Source: Planctomycetota bacterium
Lineage (GTDB): Bacteria; Planctomycetota; Phycisphaerae; Phycisphaerales; UBA1924
DNA length: 64,000 nt
Direction of reading: 5' to 3'
Assembly (NCBI GenBank): GCA_014584315.1
Contig: JACTNA010000014.1
Location: 62,001 to 126,000, forward strand
How positions within the stretch are numbered: the stretch's first letter is position 1; each line of letters begins with the position of its first letter. Below are positions 42,105 to 51,727 of this stretch, in pieces. Both the position numbers and the translations under genes were made by a program. A model generated the notes under the pieces. That model made no database searches. It had not been told where the DNA came from and saw only the letters and a program-made list of their open reading frames with translations.

Positions 42105-42304
42105 GGCCCGAGCACCTCCCGCCCCGCACCCAACGCCCGTGTGGCGCGAGCAGCGCACAACGCGCAGGCGAGTGCCTCCTCCCAAACCGCGCTGCGCCCG
42201 TGGCCACGGGCGGCCATTGGCCGCTCGGGGCCACCAATCGCCGACAATCTTATCCGATTCTCTGCAAGGACCGCTGTTTCGAGTTGATCCGATGCGATCG
42301 ACGC

Positions 42305-42320
42305 TGGTACGGTTCTTGCA
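42305..42320 (+). promoter_or_regulatory. Sigma-54 (RpoN)-type promoter before the dockerin gene cluster
   Basis: TGGTACGGTTCTTGCA fits the consensus TGGYRYRNNNNTTGCW at every defined position, with GG and GC ten bases apart. Predicted start near 42331; the first gene's ribosome site (AAGGAG) and ATG (42371) follow. A sigma-54 activator is not visible in the window. Confidence 0.7.
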
Positions 42321-42370
42321 ATGACGCGGGTTTCCGGGGCGACAGCGCCCGCCGTCCAAGGAGACCCGCC

Positions 42371-43591
42371 ATGCGCCGATTCACCGCGTTCGTCACGCTC
42401 GCCGCCTGCTCCGCCGCTCTGGCGCAGGACTATCAGGCGTACATCATCCCTGCGCTCTCGCAGTACGGCATCCCTGAGTCGTACCTGGGGGGTCTGAACG
42501 CCCACGGCGTCGCCGTCGGCACGATGACCTACACCACCCAGGACGCCAACGGCAACTACCACACCACGTACCACGGCTTCTCGTGGACCGCCGACGCGGG
42601 ACCCGTCGTCCACCCGACGCCATCGGGCTACTCCGCCATCAACGACATCGGCGACATCCTCGCGGGGGCCACCATCTACTTCGCCGACGGCGGCATCGGC
42701 TCCATGGAACCCGTCCCCAACGACCTCTCCGTGGGCGGCGCGGCCATCAACAACGCCGCCGTCGTCGCCGGGACCTCCACCTTCCGCTACTACGGCGGGT
42801 GCCGCTACGCGCGCCGCGCCGTCATGTGGACCCTCTCCGGCGGCACCGTCAACCTCGAAGCGTTCGTGCCCGCCGCCGAAGTCGCACGCGACATCAACGA
42901 CGCCAACCACATCGTCGGCGTCGCCACCTACACCGGCTCCTGCGGCGACTTCGAGGCCTTCCTCTACCGCGCCGACTCCAACCAGTGGATCGACCTCCAC
43001 GCGATGCTCACCGGCGGCGGCGCGGGCATCACCGAGGCGTACGCGGTCAACGCGCTCGGCCAGGTGGTCGGCGAGGGCTGGAACGGCTCCTTCGTCTCCG
43101 CCTGGTTCTGGGACGAAGCGGAAGGGTTCACCTTCCTTCCCGCCCTCAAGAACGGCGACCGCGACCGCGTGACGGCCTACGACCTGAACAGCGCGGGCGC
43201 GGTCGTCGGCTCGGCCGCGATCGACGGCTGGGCCGACCGGCGCGCGTTCATCTGGGACGCCGACAACGGCATGCGCGACCTCAACGACCTCGTCGAACTC
43301 CCCGACGGCTTCATCCTGGACCGGGCCGTCGCCATCAACGAGCAGGGCATGATCGTCGGCGACGGGCACTGGGGTCCGGGCTGGGGGCCGGCCGTCGCCT
43401 TCGCCCTGGTCCCGGCCGCCGCCCCCTGCCCCGGCGACTTCAACGGCGACACCGTCGTCAACACGCTGGACGTGCTGGCCTTCCTGAACGCCTTCACGTC
43501 CGGCGATCCGAGCGCGGACTTCAACGGCGACACGACGATCAACACGCTCGATGTCCTGGCGTTCCTGAACGCCTACGCGGCGGGGTGCTGA
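42371..43591 (+). CDS. Secreted HAF-repeat protein with GC-type dockerin tail (1)
   Basis: A 406-residue exported protein. A signal peptide ending AALAQ is followed by HAF-type repeats of about 45-60 residues (AINDIGDILAGATIY, DINDANHIVGVATYT, AVNALGQVVGEGWNG, AINEQGMIVGDGHWG), which likely form a beta-propeller. The C-terminal tail has two EF-hand-like units (DFNGDTVVNTLDVLAFLNAF, DFNGDTTINTLDVLAFLNAY) and ends Gly-Cys. It is the first of six tandem genes with this tail and lies 50 bases after a sigma-54-type promoter. Dockerin-like tails are thought to mediate calcium-dependent attachment or sorting; no cohesin is seen here. Confidence 0.9.
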   Translation: MRRFTAFVTLAACSAALAQDYQAYIIPALSQYGIPESYLGGLNAHGVAVGTMTYTTQDANGNYHTTYHGFSWTADAGPVVHPTPSGYSAINDIGDILAGATIYFADGGIGSMEPVPNDLSVGGAAINNAAVVAGTSTFRYYGGCRYARRAVMWTLSGGTVNLEAFVPAAEVARDINDANHIVGVATYTGSCGDFEAFLYRADSNQWIDLHAMLTGGGAGITEAYAVNALGQVVGEGWNGSFVSAWFWDEAEGFTFLPALKNGDRDRVTAYDLNSAGAVVGSAAIDGWADRRAFIWDADNGMRDLNDLVELPDGFILDRAVAINEQGMIVGDGHWGPGWGPAVAFALVPAAAPCPGDFNGDTVVNTLDVLAFLNAFTSGDPSADFNGDTTINTLDVLAFLNAYAAGC

Positions 43592-43677
43592 TCGACTGAC
43601 CGCGTCGTGCTCCCGGCCGGAAGGCCCGGGGCGCGCTTGTGCGACGAGGCGAGCCCTTCAAGGCAAGGAGAGTGACG

Positions 43678-45801
43678 ATGCGCACTCCCGGATCCGTCAT
43701 GTTCGCTCCTGCTCTTGCGATCGCGGCGGCCGTCGCCATCGCGGCCGTCGCCGCCGCGCAGCCGGTCATCACTTCCACCAACAGCGAGACGCTGCCGCGC
43801 AGCGGGCGGATCGTGATCGAAGGCTCGGGGTTCGGCGCGGGGGGGCCTGGGAGCCGAGTGGAGATCGGCGGGCTGGCCGCCTGGTTCACCACCTGGACCG
43901 CCTCGCGGATCGTGGCGTACGTGCCGGAGCAGGCAAGCACCGGCGCAACCACCGTCAGTGTTGTGGCGGCCGGGCAACCGAGCAACAGCGTGCCGTTGGA
44001 AGTCACGCTCCGTCAGTCCGTTGGGCGTGTGAAGTGGACCTTCGAGGCGGACTCCGACAACATGTGGTTCCGCCCCGCCCTCGCCCCCGACGGCACGATC
44101 TACCTGCACACGTCGGGTGGGTTCGTCTACGCGCTCGCGCCGGACGGCGGGCTGAAGTGGACGGCGAGCGCGCTGTGGTTCCCGTACATCCCGCCGACGG
44201 CCGGACCCGACGGCACGCTCTACTGCGGCAGCATCCAGACCGTCTTCGCGATCGCGCCCGACGGCCAGACGCGGTGGACGTTCATGGACCAGTCGGCGCA
44301 GGGGCTGCAGAATGCCGTCACGGTCGGCCCCGACGGCCGGCTGTACGGCGCGTACGACTGGGGGCTCGCCGCGTTCAGCCTCACCACGGACGGCGACTAT
44401 CGCTGGAACAACTGGGGCGACCCGCCCATGTTCGAGTACGGCAGCCTGGGGAACCAGACCGTTTTCGGCCCTTCGGAACCCGGCGGCCCTGTCGATCAGG
44501 TCTACATCGGCATGGACCTCAAAGGCGACAACCGCCTCTACGCGTTCGATCTCCTGGGCAACCAGCGCTGGGCGGCTCCCGTCGGGCCGAACTCGTACGG
44601 CGCCGAACCCACCATCGGCTCCGACGGCACCGTCTACACGCCCGACTTCATCGCTGCCGGCCACGGGTGGGTGATCCAGGCCCTGGATCCGGGCGACGGC
44701 CGGAGCAAGTGGTTCTACGACGGAGACTTCATCAGTGGTGTGACAAACCTCGCCATCGGCCCGGATGACACGCTCTACTACGCGCGCGACCTCGGTCACC
44801 TCGAGGCGTTCGACCCGAAGAGCCGGTCGCTCCGGTGGCACGTCTTCACCGGGAACGTCCTCGGCCGCCCCGAGATCACGCCGGACGGCTCGCTCCTGAT
44901 CGTGGGCGGCGCGATCACGTTCGGCGACTTCGGGTTCATCCGCGCCTACGACGCCGCCACCGGCAAGCAGATGTGGAACGTGGACCTTCCCGGCGAGTTC
45001 TACCCCGCCCCGCGGGTGCTCCCCACGCACTTCGCCCGGCTGACTCCGGACGGGAGCACGGCGTACATGAGCACGGTCGTCCTTTCCGGAGACAATGACG
45101 ACCCGCACTCCTATCTCTACGCGGTCGATGTTGCGACCGACCTCGACTGCGACGGCGACGAAGTGCCCGATCACGATGACAACTGCGAGTGCGTTTACAA
45201 CCCCGATCAGGAGGACCGCGACGGCGACGGCATCGGCGACGCGTGCGACGACTTCATTCTGCCCGACGACTGCGCCGACGCGCTCCCGCTCTGCCCCGGG
45301 ACCTTCGCCGGGAACAGCCACGGCGCGACACCCGACGGCGGGGCGAGCTGCAGCCCCTTCCCCGAGCTGAACCCCGACGTCTGGTACTCGTACACGCCCG
45401 GCGCGAGCGGCCAGGCCACGGTCGACGGCTGCGGCTCTTCCTACTGGTTCTATCTCTCGGTGCATACGGGGTGCCCCGGGACCACCATGAACGAGATCGG
45501 GTGCGCCGAGGGCTTCTGCCCGACCGTCTCGTTCCAGGCGGTCGCCGGGCAGACGTACCTCGTCCGTCTCACCGGCTACGCCGGCAACGAGATCGAGTAC
45601 CAGCTCACGCTCACCGGCCCCGATTGCGCCGGCCCGTGCCCCGCCGACTTCAACGGCGATGGCGTGGTGAACACGCTGGACGTGCTGGCGTTCCTGAACG
45701 CCTTCACGTCCGGCGATCCGAGCGCGGACTTCAACGGCGACACCGTGGTCAACACGCTGGACGTGCTGGCGTTCCTGAACGCGTTCACGCAAGGGTGCTG
45801 A
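43678..45801 (+). CDS. Secreted IPT/PQQ-propeller protein with TSP3 repeats and GC-type dockerin tail (2)
   Basis: A 707-residue exported protein. After the signal peptide comes an IPT/TIG domain (about 30-110: GRIVIEGSGFGAGGPGSRVE), then a PQQ-like beta-propeller (about 115-465; APDGTIYLHTSGGFVYALAP and similar blades). Calcium-binding thrombospondin-3-type repeats follow (DCDGDEVPDHDDNC, DRDGDGIGDACDD), then a PPC-like beta domain with several Cys, and the two-unit dockerin tail ending Gly-Cys. The ATG has AAGGAG upstream. The next gene starts 3 bases after the stop, so the two are co-transcribed. Confidence 0.9.
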   Translation: MRTPGSVMFAPALAIAAAVAIAAVAAAQPVITSTNSETLPRSGRIVIEGSGFGAGGPGSRVEIGGLAAWFTTWTASRIVAYVPEQASTGATTVSVVAAGQPSNSVPLEVTLRQSVGRVKWTFEADSDNMWFRPALAPDGTIYLHTSGGFVYALAPDGGLKWTASALWFPYIPPTAGPDGTLYCGSIQTVFAIAPDGQTRWTFMDQSAQGLQNAVTVGPDGRLYGAYDWGLAAFSLTTDGDYRWNNWGDPPMFEYGSLGNQTVFGPSEPGGPVDQVYIGMDLKGDNRLYAFDLLGNQRWAAPVGPNSYGAEPTIGSDGTVYTPDFIAAGHGWVIQALDPGDGRSKWFYDGDFISGVTNLAIGPDDTLYYARDLGHLEAFDPKSRSLRWHVFTGNVLGRPEITPDGSLLIVGGAITFGDFGFIRAYDAATGKQMWNVDLPGEFYPAPRVLPTHFARLTPDGSTAYMSTVVLSGDNDDPHSYLYAVDVATDLDCDGDEVPDHDDNCECVYNPDQEDRDGDGIGDACDDFILPDDCADALPLCPGTFAGNSHGATPDGGASCSPFPELNPDVWYSYTPGASGQATVDGCGSSYWFYLSVHTGCPGTTMNEIGCAEGFCPTVSFQAVAGQTYLVRLTGYAGNEIEYQLTLTGPDCAGPCPADFNGDGVVNTLDVLAFLNAFTSGDPSADFNGDTVVNTLDVLAFLNAFTQGC

Positions 45802-45803
45802 AC

Positions 45804-48800
45804 ATGAGAACGGTAACGGGTGTTGGCACGCGCCTCGCACGAACGATCGTGGTGTCAGCGCTGCTCGTCGGCGCGGCGGCGCACGGGCAGGCGGATTTCC
45901 ACGAGTCGTTCGATGACAACGGCCCCACCGACGGGCAGGACGGCCCCGCGAACCTCATCGCCAAGGGGTGGATCTTCCGCAACCAGAGCCAGCCCAAAGG
46001 CTCGCACGGATGGTTCGACGGGTACACCGGGTTCGGCTGGCCTTCCCCGCAGTCCGGTTCCGGGTACCTCGCCGTTGACAGCCTGAGCACCGACTCCTTC
46101 GGCGGCTCGGTGAGCACCTGGGCCGTCCTTCCCGCGGTCCCCGGACAGACGGCGGGCGACGTGCTCACCTTCTACCTCATCGACATGGGCGGGAGCAACG
46201 TCAGCACAGTCCAGGTGCGCTACTCGCCCTCGGGCGGGACGGGCACCGGCTCGGGCGTGAACGGCGTGGGCGATTTCACCACGCTCCTGCTCGACATCAA
46301 CCCGATCCCCGTCGGCGGTTGGAACAAGTACCAGGTCGCGCTGCCGGGCGGCGGTCGCGTGGCGCTGCGCTACTACATCGCCGATGCGTGCAACTGGGCC
46401 TGTTTCTCGTCCTACACCGGCATCGACTCGCTGAGCGTGGGCGGGGAGCCGCCCCCGCCCTGCAACATGCCCCCCGTGCCGGCCGTGGGCGAGACCGTCA
46501 CGTGGACCGCGGCCGACGGGCCGTACGAGGTCTGCGAGAACATCGGCATCCCGCCCGGCTCCACCGTCGTCGTCGAGCCGGGCGTGGTCGTCGAGTTCGA
46601 CGAGGGGACGCAACTGGTCGTGAACGGCACGCTGCTGGTCGAGGCGACGGCGGACAGCCCGGCGGTCTTCGACCACCCGCAGGTGTTCCCGCCGATGATC
46701 GTGGCGCGCGAGGGGACGGTGGAGGCCGTCTGTGCCGAGTTCCGCGGGCAGTTCCGCGTCGAGTCGGGCGCGCGGGTCGCGCTGGATTCGTGCGTGTTCC
46801 CGCCCGGTGCGGTGCTGTGGGCGCAGGAGTTGCAGGCGGTCGCGCCGCACGTCGTGCTCGACTCGTGCGTCTTCGAGAGCGCATCGGCGATTCTCAGCGA
46901 CGCGCTGGTGGAACTGCGCGGCAATGTGTTCACCGACTCCATCTGCCAGGTCCTGCGCGGCTACGCCGTGCTCGGCGACGGCAACACCTTCGTCGGCGCG
47001 CCGCTGTCGATCATCCGCGACGAGACGACCCAGCCCTTCTACGTCGACGGCGTGTCGGCGAGCGGGGTGAACTCGTCCGGCGGGCTGATCCTCGACGGCG
47101 GGAACTTCCTGCTCGGGCCGGGCGTCTCGCTGACCAACAACCTCTACCCGGTCTCTCTGGCGGGCGGGCTGATGCCGGGCAGCGCGGTGCCGTCGGCCGG
47201 GAACGCGATCGATGTGATCGACGTGGGCAGCGGCGCGTTCCGCGGGCCGGGCCGATGGCCGGACTTCGGCATGCCCTACCGCATCACCGACCCGACGGCT
47301 TCGTTTGGGGGCGACCTGACCATCGACCCCGGCGTCGTGGTCGAGAGCGTGGGGGGGGGTGGGCTGATCGTCCGTTCCACACAGCGCCTGACGGCGGAGG
47401 GGCGGCCGGACGCCCCGATCACGTTCCGCGCCGTCGCGCCGCAGCAGCCGTGGCAGGGCATCACGTTCTACGTGAACAGCACCGAGGGGCCTCGGCTCGA
47501 GCACTGCATCATCGAGAACGCCCTGTTCGGCGTCATCAGCACCGACAACCACCTCTACGTCGACAGCACGGTCTTCCGGGCCAACCAGGTCGGGGCGAAC
47601 ACCAACACCTACGGCTCGATCGCCTTCCGCAAGACGCGGTTCCTGTCGAACGCGGTCGGCGTGAGCACGACCGACCTCGGCACGCCGATGCTCGCCAGCC
47701 CCACGACGCCGAACGCGTTCGAGGGCAACGGGGCCGCGATCGACGCGTTCGAGATCGGCGTGCAGGCCGACGCGCGGCACGCCTGGTGGGGCCACCCCAC
47801 CGGGCCGCAGCACCCGGGCAACCCGGGCGGGCAGGGCGACCCGGTCGTCGGCCCCGGCGCGAGCGGCGTGCAGGTCACGCCGTTCCTCTCCGCCGAACCG
47901 GACTTCGCCGACACGCCGCCGATGGTGCGGTTGGTCGATCCGGGGCCGACGTGGCGCACGACCGGGCCGTCGACGGACCATCTGCTCGAGACCGGCTCGA
48001 CGTTCGTGCTGCGCTGGGAGGCGAGCGACGACGGCGCGATCGCGTCGCAGAGGATCGAGTTCTCGCCGGACGGGCACTACCAGTCGCGGTTCTTCGTGCT
48101 CGCGGACGGCATCCCCGCGGAGGCGCGCACGTGGGAGATCACGGTGCCGGACCCCGGGTTCGCCGTGACGAACCAGCCGCAGTTCCTGCGGGTCGTCGCG
48201 GTGGACGACGCGGGCCAGGAGGCGTGGGATCAGACGCCCGTGGTCGTGCCCTCGAACCGGCTCGCCGGCGACGTCGAGATCCAGACCGACCTGAGCGGCA
48301 TGACGTTCCGCGCGGGCGAGCCGATCCCCGACGTGCACTGGACAGGCTCCGTCAACGACTTCCCCTCCATCCTCCCGTTCATCATCCTCGAATCGGACGG
48401 CACCGCGATCCAGGGGCTGAATGTGAGCGGCGTGGGCATGTTCTTCGGCGGCTTCCCGCACATTTCGACCGATCGCGCCCGGCTTGCGATCCGCGCGAAG
48501 AACAACTCGAACGACGTGGTCTGGTTCCTCGCGGACGGGTATTTCTCGATCCGGCACGATCCGAGGCTCGGGCTGGAGCCGCCGACGGTCGAGGTGCAGT
48601 CGCCGGCGGACGGGTCGGCCTTCGCGGGCGGCTCGGTCGTGCCCGTGCGGTGGAGCGCGTCGGACGATGAGGGGCTGGTCGGGTTCGACGTCTGGGCGTC
48701 CTACGACGCCGGGCGGACGTTCCACGCGGTGGCCTACGACCTGCCCGGCGCGGCGCGGGCCTTCGACTGGCGACTCCCGCCCAGCGCGGGCATCGCCGAC

Positions 48801-49049
48801 GTGCGGGTGCGGGTCGTCGCGCACGACCTGCGGTTCCAGAACTCGGCGGACGAGGCGGCGTTTGCCGTCCTCCCGGGCGACGGCTGCCCCGCCGACTTCA
48901 ACGGCGACACCACCATCAACACGCTCGACGTGCTGGCGTTCCTGAACGCCTTCACCGCGGGCGATCCGAGCGCGGACTTCAACGGCGACACCACCATCAA
49001 CACGCTCGACGTGCTGGCGTTCCTGAACGCGTACACGCAGGGGTGCTGA
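45804..49049 (+). CDS. Secreted jelly-roll / beta-helix protein with GC-type dockerin tail (3)
   Basis: A 1081-residue exported protein. A signal peptide ending AAHGQ is followed by a jelly-roll domain of choice-of-anchor or MAM-like type (about 30-215: SFDDNGPTDGQDGPANLIAK, SGYLAVDSLSTD, LRYYIADACNWACF). A right-handed beta-helix-like region comes next (about 225-680: VVVEPGVVVEFDEGTQLVVN, ITFRAVAPQQPWQGITFYVN). Ig-like domains (APSVEVQSPADG-like segments near 920) and a dockerin tail ending Gly-Cys complete it. No pectate-lyase catalytic residues are obvious, so this may be adhesive or structural. It starts 3 bases after the previous stop. Confidence 0.88.
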   Translation: MRTVTGVGTRLARTIVVSALLVGAAAHGQADFHESFDDNGPTDGQDGPANLIAKGWIFRNQSQPKGSHGWFDGYTGFGWPSPQSGSGYLAVDSLSTDSFGGSVSTWAVLPAVPGQTAGDVLTFYLIDMGGSNVSTVQVRYSPSGGTGTGSGVNGVGDFTTLLLDINPIPVGGWNKYQVALPGGGRVALRYYIADACNWACFSSYTGIDSLSVGGEPPPPCNMPPVPAVGETVTWTAADGPYEVCENIGIPPGSTVVVEPGVVVEFDEGTQLVVNGTLLVEATADSPAVFDHPQVFPPMIVAREGTVEAVCAEFRGQFRVESGARVALDSCVFPPGAVLWAQELQAVAPHVVLDSCVFESASAILSDALVELRGNVFTDSICQVLRGYAVLGDGNTFVGAPLSIIRDETTQPFYVDGVSASGVNSSGGLILDGGNFLLGPGVSLTNNLYPVSLAGGLMPGSAVPSAGNAIDVIDVGSGAFRGPGRWPDFGMPYRITDPTASFGGDLTIDPGVVVESVGGGGLIVRSTQRLTAEGRPDAPITFRAVAPQQPWQGITFYVNSTEGPRLEHCIIENALFGVISTDNHLYVDSTVFRANQVGANTNTYGSIAFRKTRFLSNAVGVSTTDLGTPMLASPTTPNAFEGNGAAIDAFEIGVQADARHAWWGHPTGPQHPGNPGGQGDPVVGPGASGVQVTPFLSAEPDFADTPPMVRLVDPGPTWRTTGPSTDHLLETGSTFVLRWEASDDGAIASQRIEFSPDGHYQSRFFVLADGIPAEARTWEITVPDPGFAVTNQPQFLRVVAVDDAGQEAWDQTPVVVPSNRLAGDVEIQTDLSGMTFRAGEPIPDVHWTGSVNDFPSILPFIILESDGTAIQGLNVSGVGMFFGGFPHISTDRARLAIRAKNNSNDVVWFLADGYFSIRHDPRLGLEPPTVEVQSPADGSAFAGGSVVPVRWSASDDEGLVGFDVWASYDAGRTFHAVAYDLPGAARAFDWRLPPSAGIADVRVRVVAHDLRFQNSADEAAFAVLPGDGCPADFNGDTTINTLDVLAFLNAFTAGDPSADFNGDTTINTLDVLAFLNAYTQGC

Positions 49050-49174
49050 CCATGAGAGCGGAACGGAGGGCGCGCGTGCGGCCGGTGGTCAGGCCGCGGT
49101 CGTCGATCGGCTGTGGGTCGAGTCCGAGTCGTGCGGGTCGCCGCGATACGGGCGCCCGCTCCAGGAGCATGAAC

Positions 49175-50341
49175 GTGCGAAAGCAGACGATGGTTGCGGG
49201 ATTGGTGGTGTCCGCGCTTTCGATGAGCGTCGCCGCCAACGTCGGCGGGTACCGGGTCGAGTTCCTCGGCGCCGGGTGGGGCGCGACCGGGCTGAACGAG
49301 CGGGGCGACGCGTGCGGGAACTTCGCCGTGGACGGCACCAGGGTGCTCGGGGGGGTCTCGCGCGGCGGCGCGCCGTTCGAACTCCTGCCTCTGCCGGAGG
49401 GGATGCAGACCTCGCGCACGCACGCGATCAACGACGCGGGCGTGATCGTCGGCGCGGTGTGTCCCAACGAGTACGTCATCACCCAGCCCACCGCGGCCGT
49501 ATGGCGGCCCGACGGCTCGGGCTACACGGTCGAGGTGCTCGGCGGGCTGCCGGGCGACCCGTACAGCGCGGCGTACGCGATCAACAATCTCGGCGACATC
49601 ATCGGCGCCTCGGGCTTCTGGGGCTGGAACCTCTCGACGGGCGTGCGGTTCACCGAGGATGGGCCGGTGGAGCTGCCCGGCGGGTTCAGGGGCGTGGACA
49701 TCAGCGACGACCGGGTCGTGCTCGGCGGCTCGCAACTGCTCGACCTCGACACCGGGACGGTCACCACGCTGCCGCTCCCCCCCGGCAACTGGCAGGGGTT
49801 CGTCGGCGCGGCCCTCAACGACCACGACGATGTGTGCGGGTACATCATCGGCTACTCCGGGTGCAGCACCTTCCCGATGCGATACCGGCAGGGCATCGGC
49901 TGGGAGTTCCTCGGCGGCTGCGCGACCACCACCAGCGCGACCGCCATCAACAACCGAGGCGACGCGCTCCTCTACTACTACACCACGGCCTCGGGCGTGG
50001 ACTTCGTCCCCGAGGGGTACTTCTCGCTCCAGTCCCTCATCGACCCGTCGCAGGGCGAGTGGTACGTGCAATGGAGCGGCGCCGCGGGGATCAACGACGC
50101 GCGGCAGATCGTCTGCTCGGCCCGACAGGGCGCGAACGGTCCGATCGGCGCGGTGCTGCTGTCCCCGATGTCGCGCTGCCCCGCCGACTTCAACGGCGAC
50201 ACCGTCGTCAACACGCTGGACGTGCTCGCCTTCCTCAACGCCTTCACCGCCGGCGACCCCAGCGCGGACTTCAACGGCGACACCACGATCAATACGCTCG
50301 ACGTGCTCGGCTTCCTGAACGCGTACACGCAGGGGTGCTGA
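49175..50341 (+). CDS. Secreted HAF-repeat protein with GC-type dockerin tail (4)
   Basis: A 388-residue exported protein paralogous in design to the one at 42371. Signal peptide (MVAGLVVSALSMSVAAN), HAF repeats (HAINDAGVIVGAVCP, YAINNLGDIIGASGF, ALNDHDDVCGYIIG, AINNRGDALLYYY, GINDARQIVCSAR) and a dockerin tail ending Gly-Cys. I choose GTG 49175 because CAGGAG lies 7 bases upstream; ATG 49169 is too close to that site but adds only two residues. A 125-base leader separates it from the previous gene. Confidence 0.88.
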   Translation: MRKQTMVAGLVVSALSMSVAANVGGYRVEFLGAGWGATGLNERGDACGNFAVDGTRVLGGVSRGGAPFELLPLPEGMQTSRTHAINDAGVIVGAVCPNEYVITQPTAAVWRPDGSGYTVEVLGGLPGDPYSAAYAINNLGDIIGASGFWGWNLSTGVRFTEDGPVELPGGFRGVDISDDRVVLGGSQLLDLDTGTVTTLPLPPGNWQGFVGAALNDHDDVCGYIIGYSGCSTFPMRYRQGIGWEFLGGCATTTSATAINNRGDALLYYYTTASGVDFVPEGYFSLQSLIDPSQGEWYVQWSGAAGINDARQIVCSARQGANGPIGAVLLSPMSRCPADFNGDTVVNTLDVLAFLNAFTAGDPSADFNGDTTINTLDVLGFLNAYTQGC

Positions 50342-50370
50342 GCGCAGGCACAGAAAGGACACGGACGACC

Positions 50371-51675
50371 ATGTACCTCGGATTCCTTGCGGGCGTGGGG
50401 GCGCTCATCGGCTCGGCGTCGTACGCCCAGACGACGTGCGGGGCATGGGTCGGATGGCCGACCGAGTCGCCGGGCACCGCGAGCAACATCTTGTACGACA
50501 CGGCGTTCTCGGGCGCGTCGGTCGGCCTGGCCGTGGGGAGTTGGAACAGCGGGCTGGGGCCGCAGCCGATGGTCATCGAGTGGCGCGGGGCCGGCTGGTC
50601 GGGTCTCGGGCTGCCCGATACCTCGGGGCTGGGCGCAAGGCCGCAGGTCGAGGGCGTGGGCCTGGGCGGCGGCGACCTGTGGGTCGTGGGGTATGTGACC
50701 ACGAGCTATCCCACGAACTTCATGCCCCTGGTGATGCGCCGCCACGGGGGCCAATGGGACCGCGTCTCGACCCCGACCCTGCGGAAGCAGAACACCTACC
50801 CGTTCGCCGACCGCGGCGGGTTCGCCTACGACATTGACGGGGTGTCCGGGGAGGACCTGTGGGTCGTCGGGAGCGCGGCGGGATACGGGGACGCGTCGGC
50901 GACGAGCGTCGGTCTTGCGCTGCATTTCGACGGCTCCGCCTGGGAGGACGTCGACGTGCCGCTGGTCGGCAATCGCCACCACGAGCTCAACGGCGTCTCC
51001 GCGAGTGCATCCGACAATGTGTGGGCGGTCGGCGACTGGCGGAGCGTCGCTCAGAACTTCAAGGCCCTTGTCGTGCGGTGGGACGGCTCGCGGTGGCACC
51101 ATGTTCCCAACCCGGGGGAGGGTGACGCGGGCGGCGACGCCGAGTGCGTTGTCGCGTTCGCCCCCGACGATGTCTGGGTCTCGGGCAACTTCAACGGCGG
51201 GGCCGACCATCTCATCCACTGGAACGGCTCGTCGTGGGATGTGGTGGACGCCGGTCTGCCCGGGCCGTTCGCCGCGTTCGCCGCGACTGGTCCGGCGGAC
51301 ATCTGGGCCAGTTGCGCGATCAACGCAACGATCTATCACTACGACGGCTCGTCGTGGACGCCGGCGGGAGGGCCGGATATCCCGGGGGCTGAGTACGTGC
51401 TGCGCGGCTGGGGCCTGGCGGCGGTCGGACCCTGCGAGGCCTGGTCGGTGGGCGCGTGGTCGGACGGCGTGGTGCAGCGGACGCTCGCCGAGCGCCTGAC
51501 GCCGACGCCGTGTCCCGCCGACTTCAACGGCGACGGCGTGGCGAACACGCTGGACGTGCTGGCGTTCCTGAACGCGTACGCGGGGGGCGACCCGCGAGCG
51601 GACTTCAACGGCGACGGGTCGGTGAACACGCTGGACGTGCTGGCGTTCCTGAACGCATGGAACGCGGGCTGCTGA
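50371..51675 (+). CDS. Secreted repeat (propeller-like) protein with GC-type dockerin tail (5)
   Basis: A 434-residue exported protein. A signal peptide ending SASYAQ is followed by about six repeats with a D-(L/V)-W-x-V/S-G core (GGDLWVVGYVT, GEDLWVVGSAAG, SDNVWAVGDWRS, PDDVWVSGNFNG, PADIWASCAIN, CEAWSVGAWSD), each next to a W-DGS-W strand, consistent with a beta-propeller. The tail ([40 protein letters not shown]) ends Gly-Cys. No enzymatic motif is seen. Confidence 0.88.
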   Translation: MYLGFLAGVGALIGSASYAQTTCGAWVGWPTESPGTASNILYDTAFSGASVGLAVGSWNSGLGPQPMVIEWRGAGWSGLGLPDTSGLGARPQVEGVGLGGGDLWVVGYVTTSYPTNFMPLVMRRHGGQWDRVSTPTLRKQNTYPFADRGGFAYDIDGVSGEDLWVVGSAAGYGDASATSVGLALHFDGSAWEDVDVPLVGNRHHELNGVSASASDNVWAVGDWRSVAQNFKALVVRWDGSRWHHVPNPGEGDAGGDAECVVAFAPDDVWVSGNFNGGADHLIHWNGSSWDVVDAGLPGPFAAFAATGPADIWASCAINATIYHYDGSSWTPAGGPDIPGAEYVLRGWGLAAVGPCEAWSVGAWSDGVVQRTLAERLTPTPCPADFNGDGVANTLDVLAFLNAYAGGDPRADFNGDGSVNTLDVLAFLNAWNAGC

Positions 51676-51727
51676 GCGGGCGGGGCGTCAGCCCCGCGAG
51701 GGCCAACCGGAGCGGAAGGAGAACCCC

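Noticed and set aside
38157..42359. 1400-codon open frame on the minus strand opposite PEP carboxylase and the linker-repeat gene
   Set aside because: High GC at third positions keeps antisense frames open. The plus strand encodes a complete PEP carboxylase, and the antisense translation is low-complexity.
46319..48670. Second plus-strand frame (783 codons) overlapping the beta-helix gene
   Set aside because: Arg/Gly-rich out-of-frame translation; the annotated frame has a signal peptide and dockerin tail.
45855..48824. 989-codon minus-strand frame opposite the beta-helix dockerin protein
   Set aside because: Antisense shadow of a well-supported plus-strand gene; composition is Arg/Val/Asp-rich without domains.
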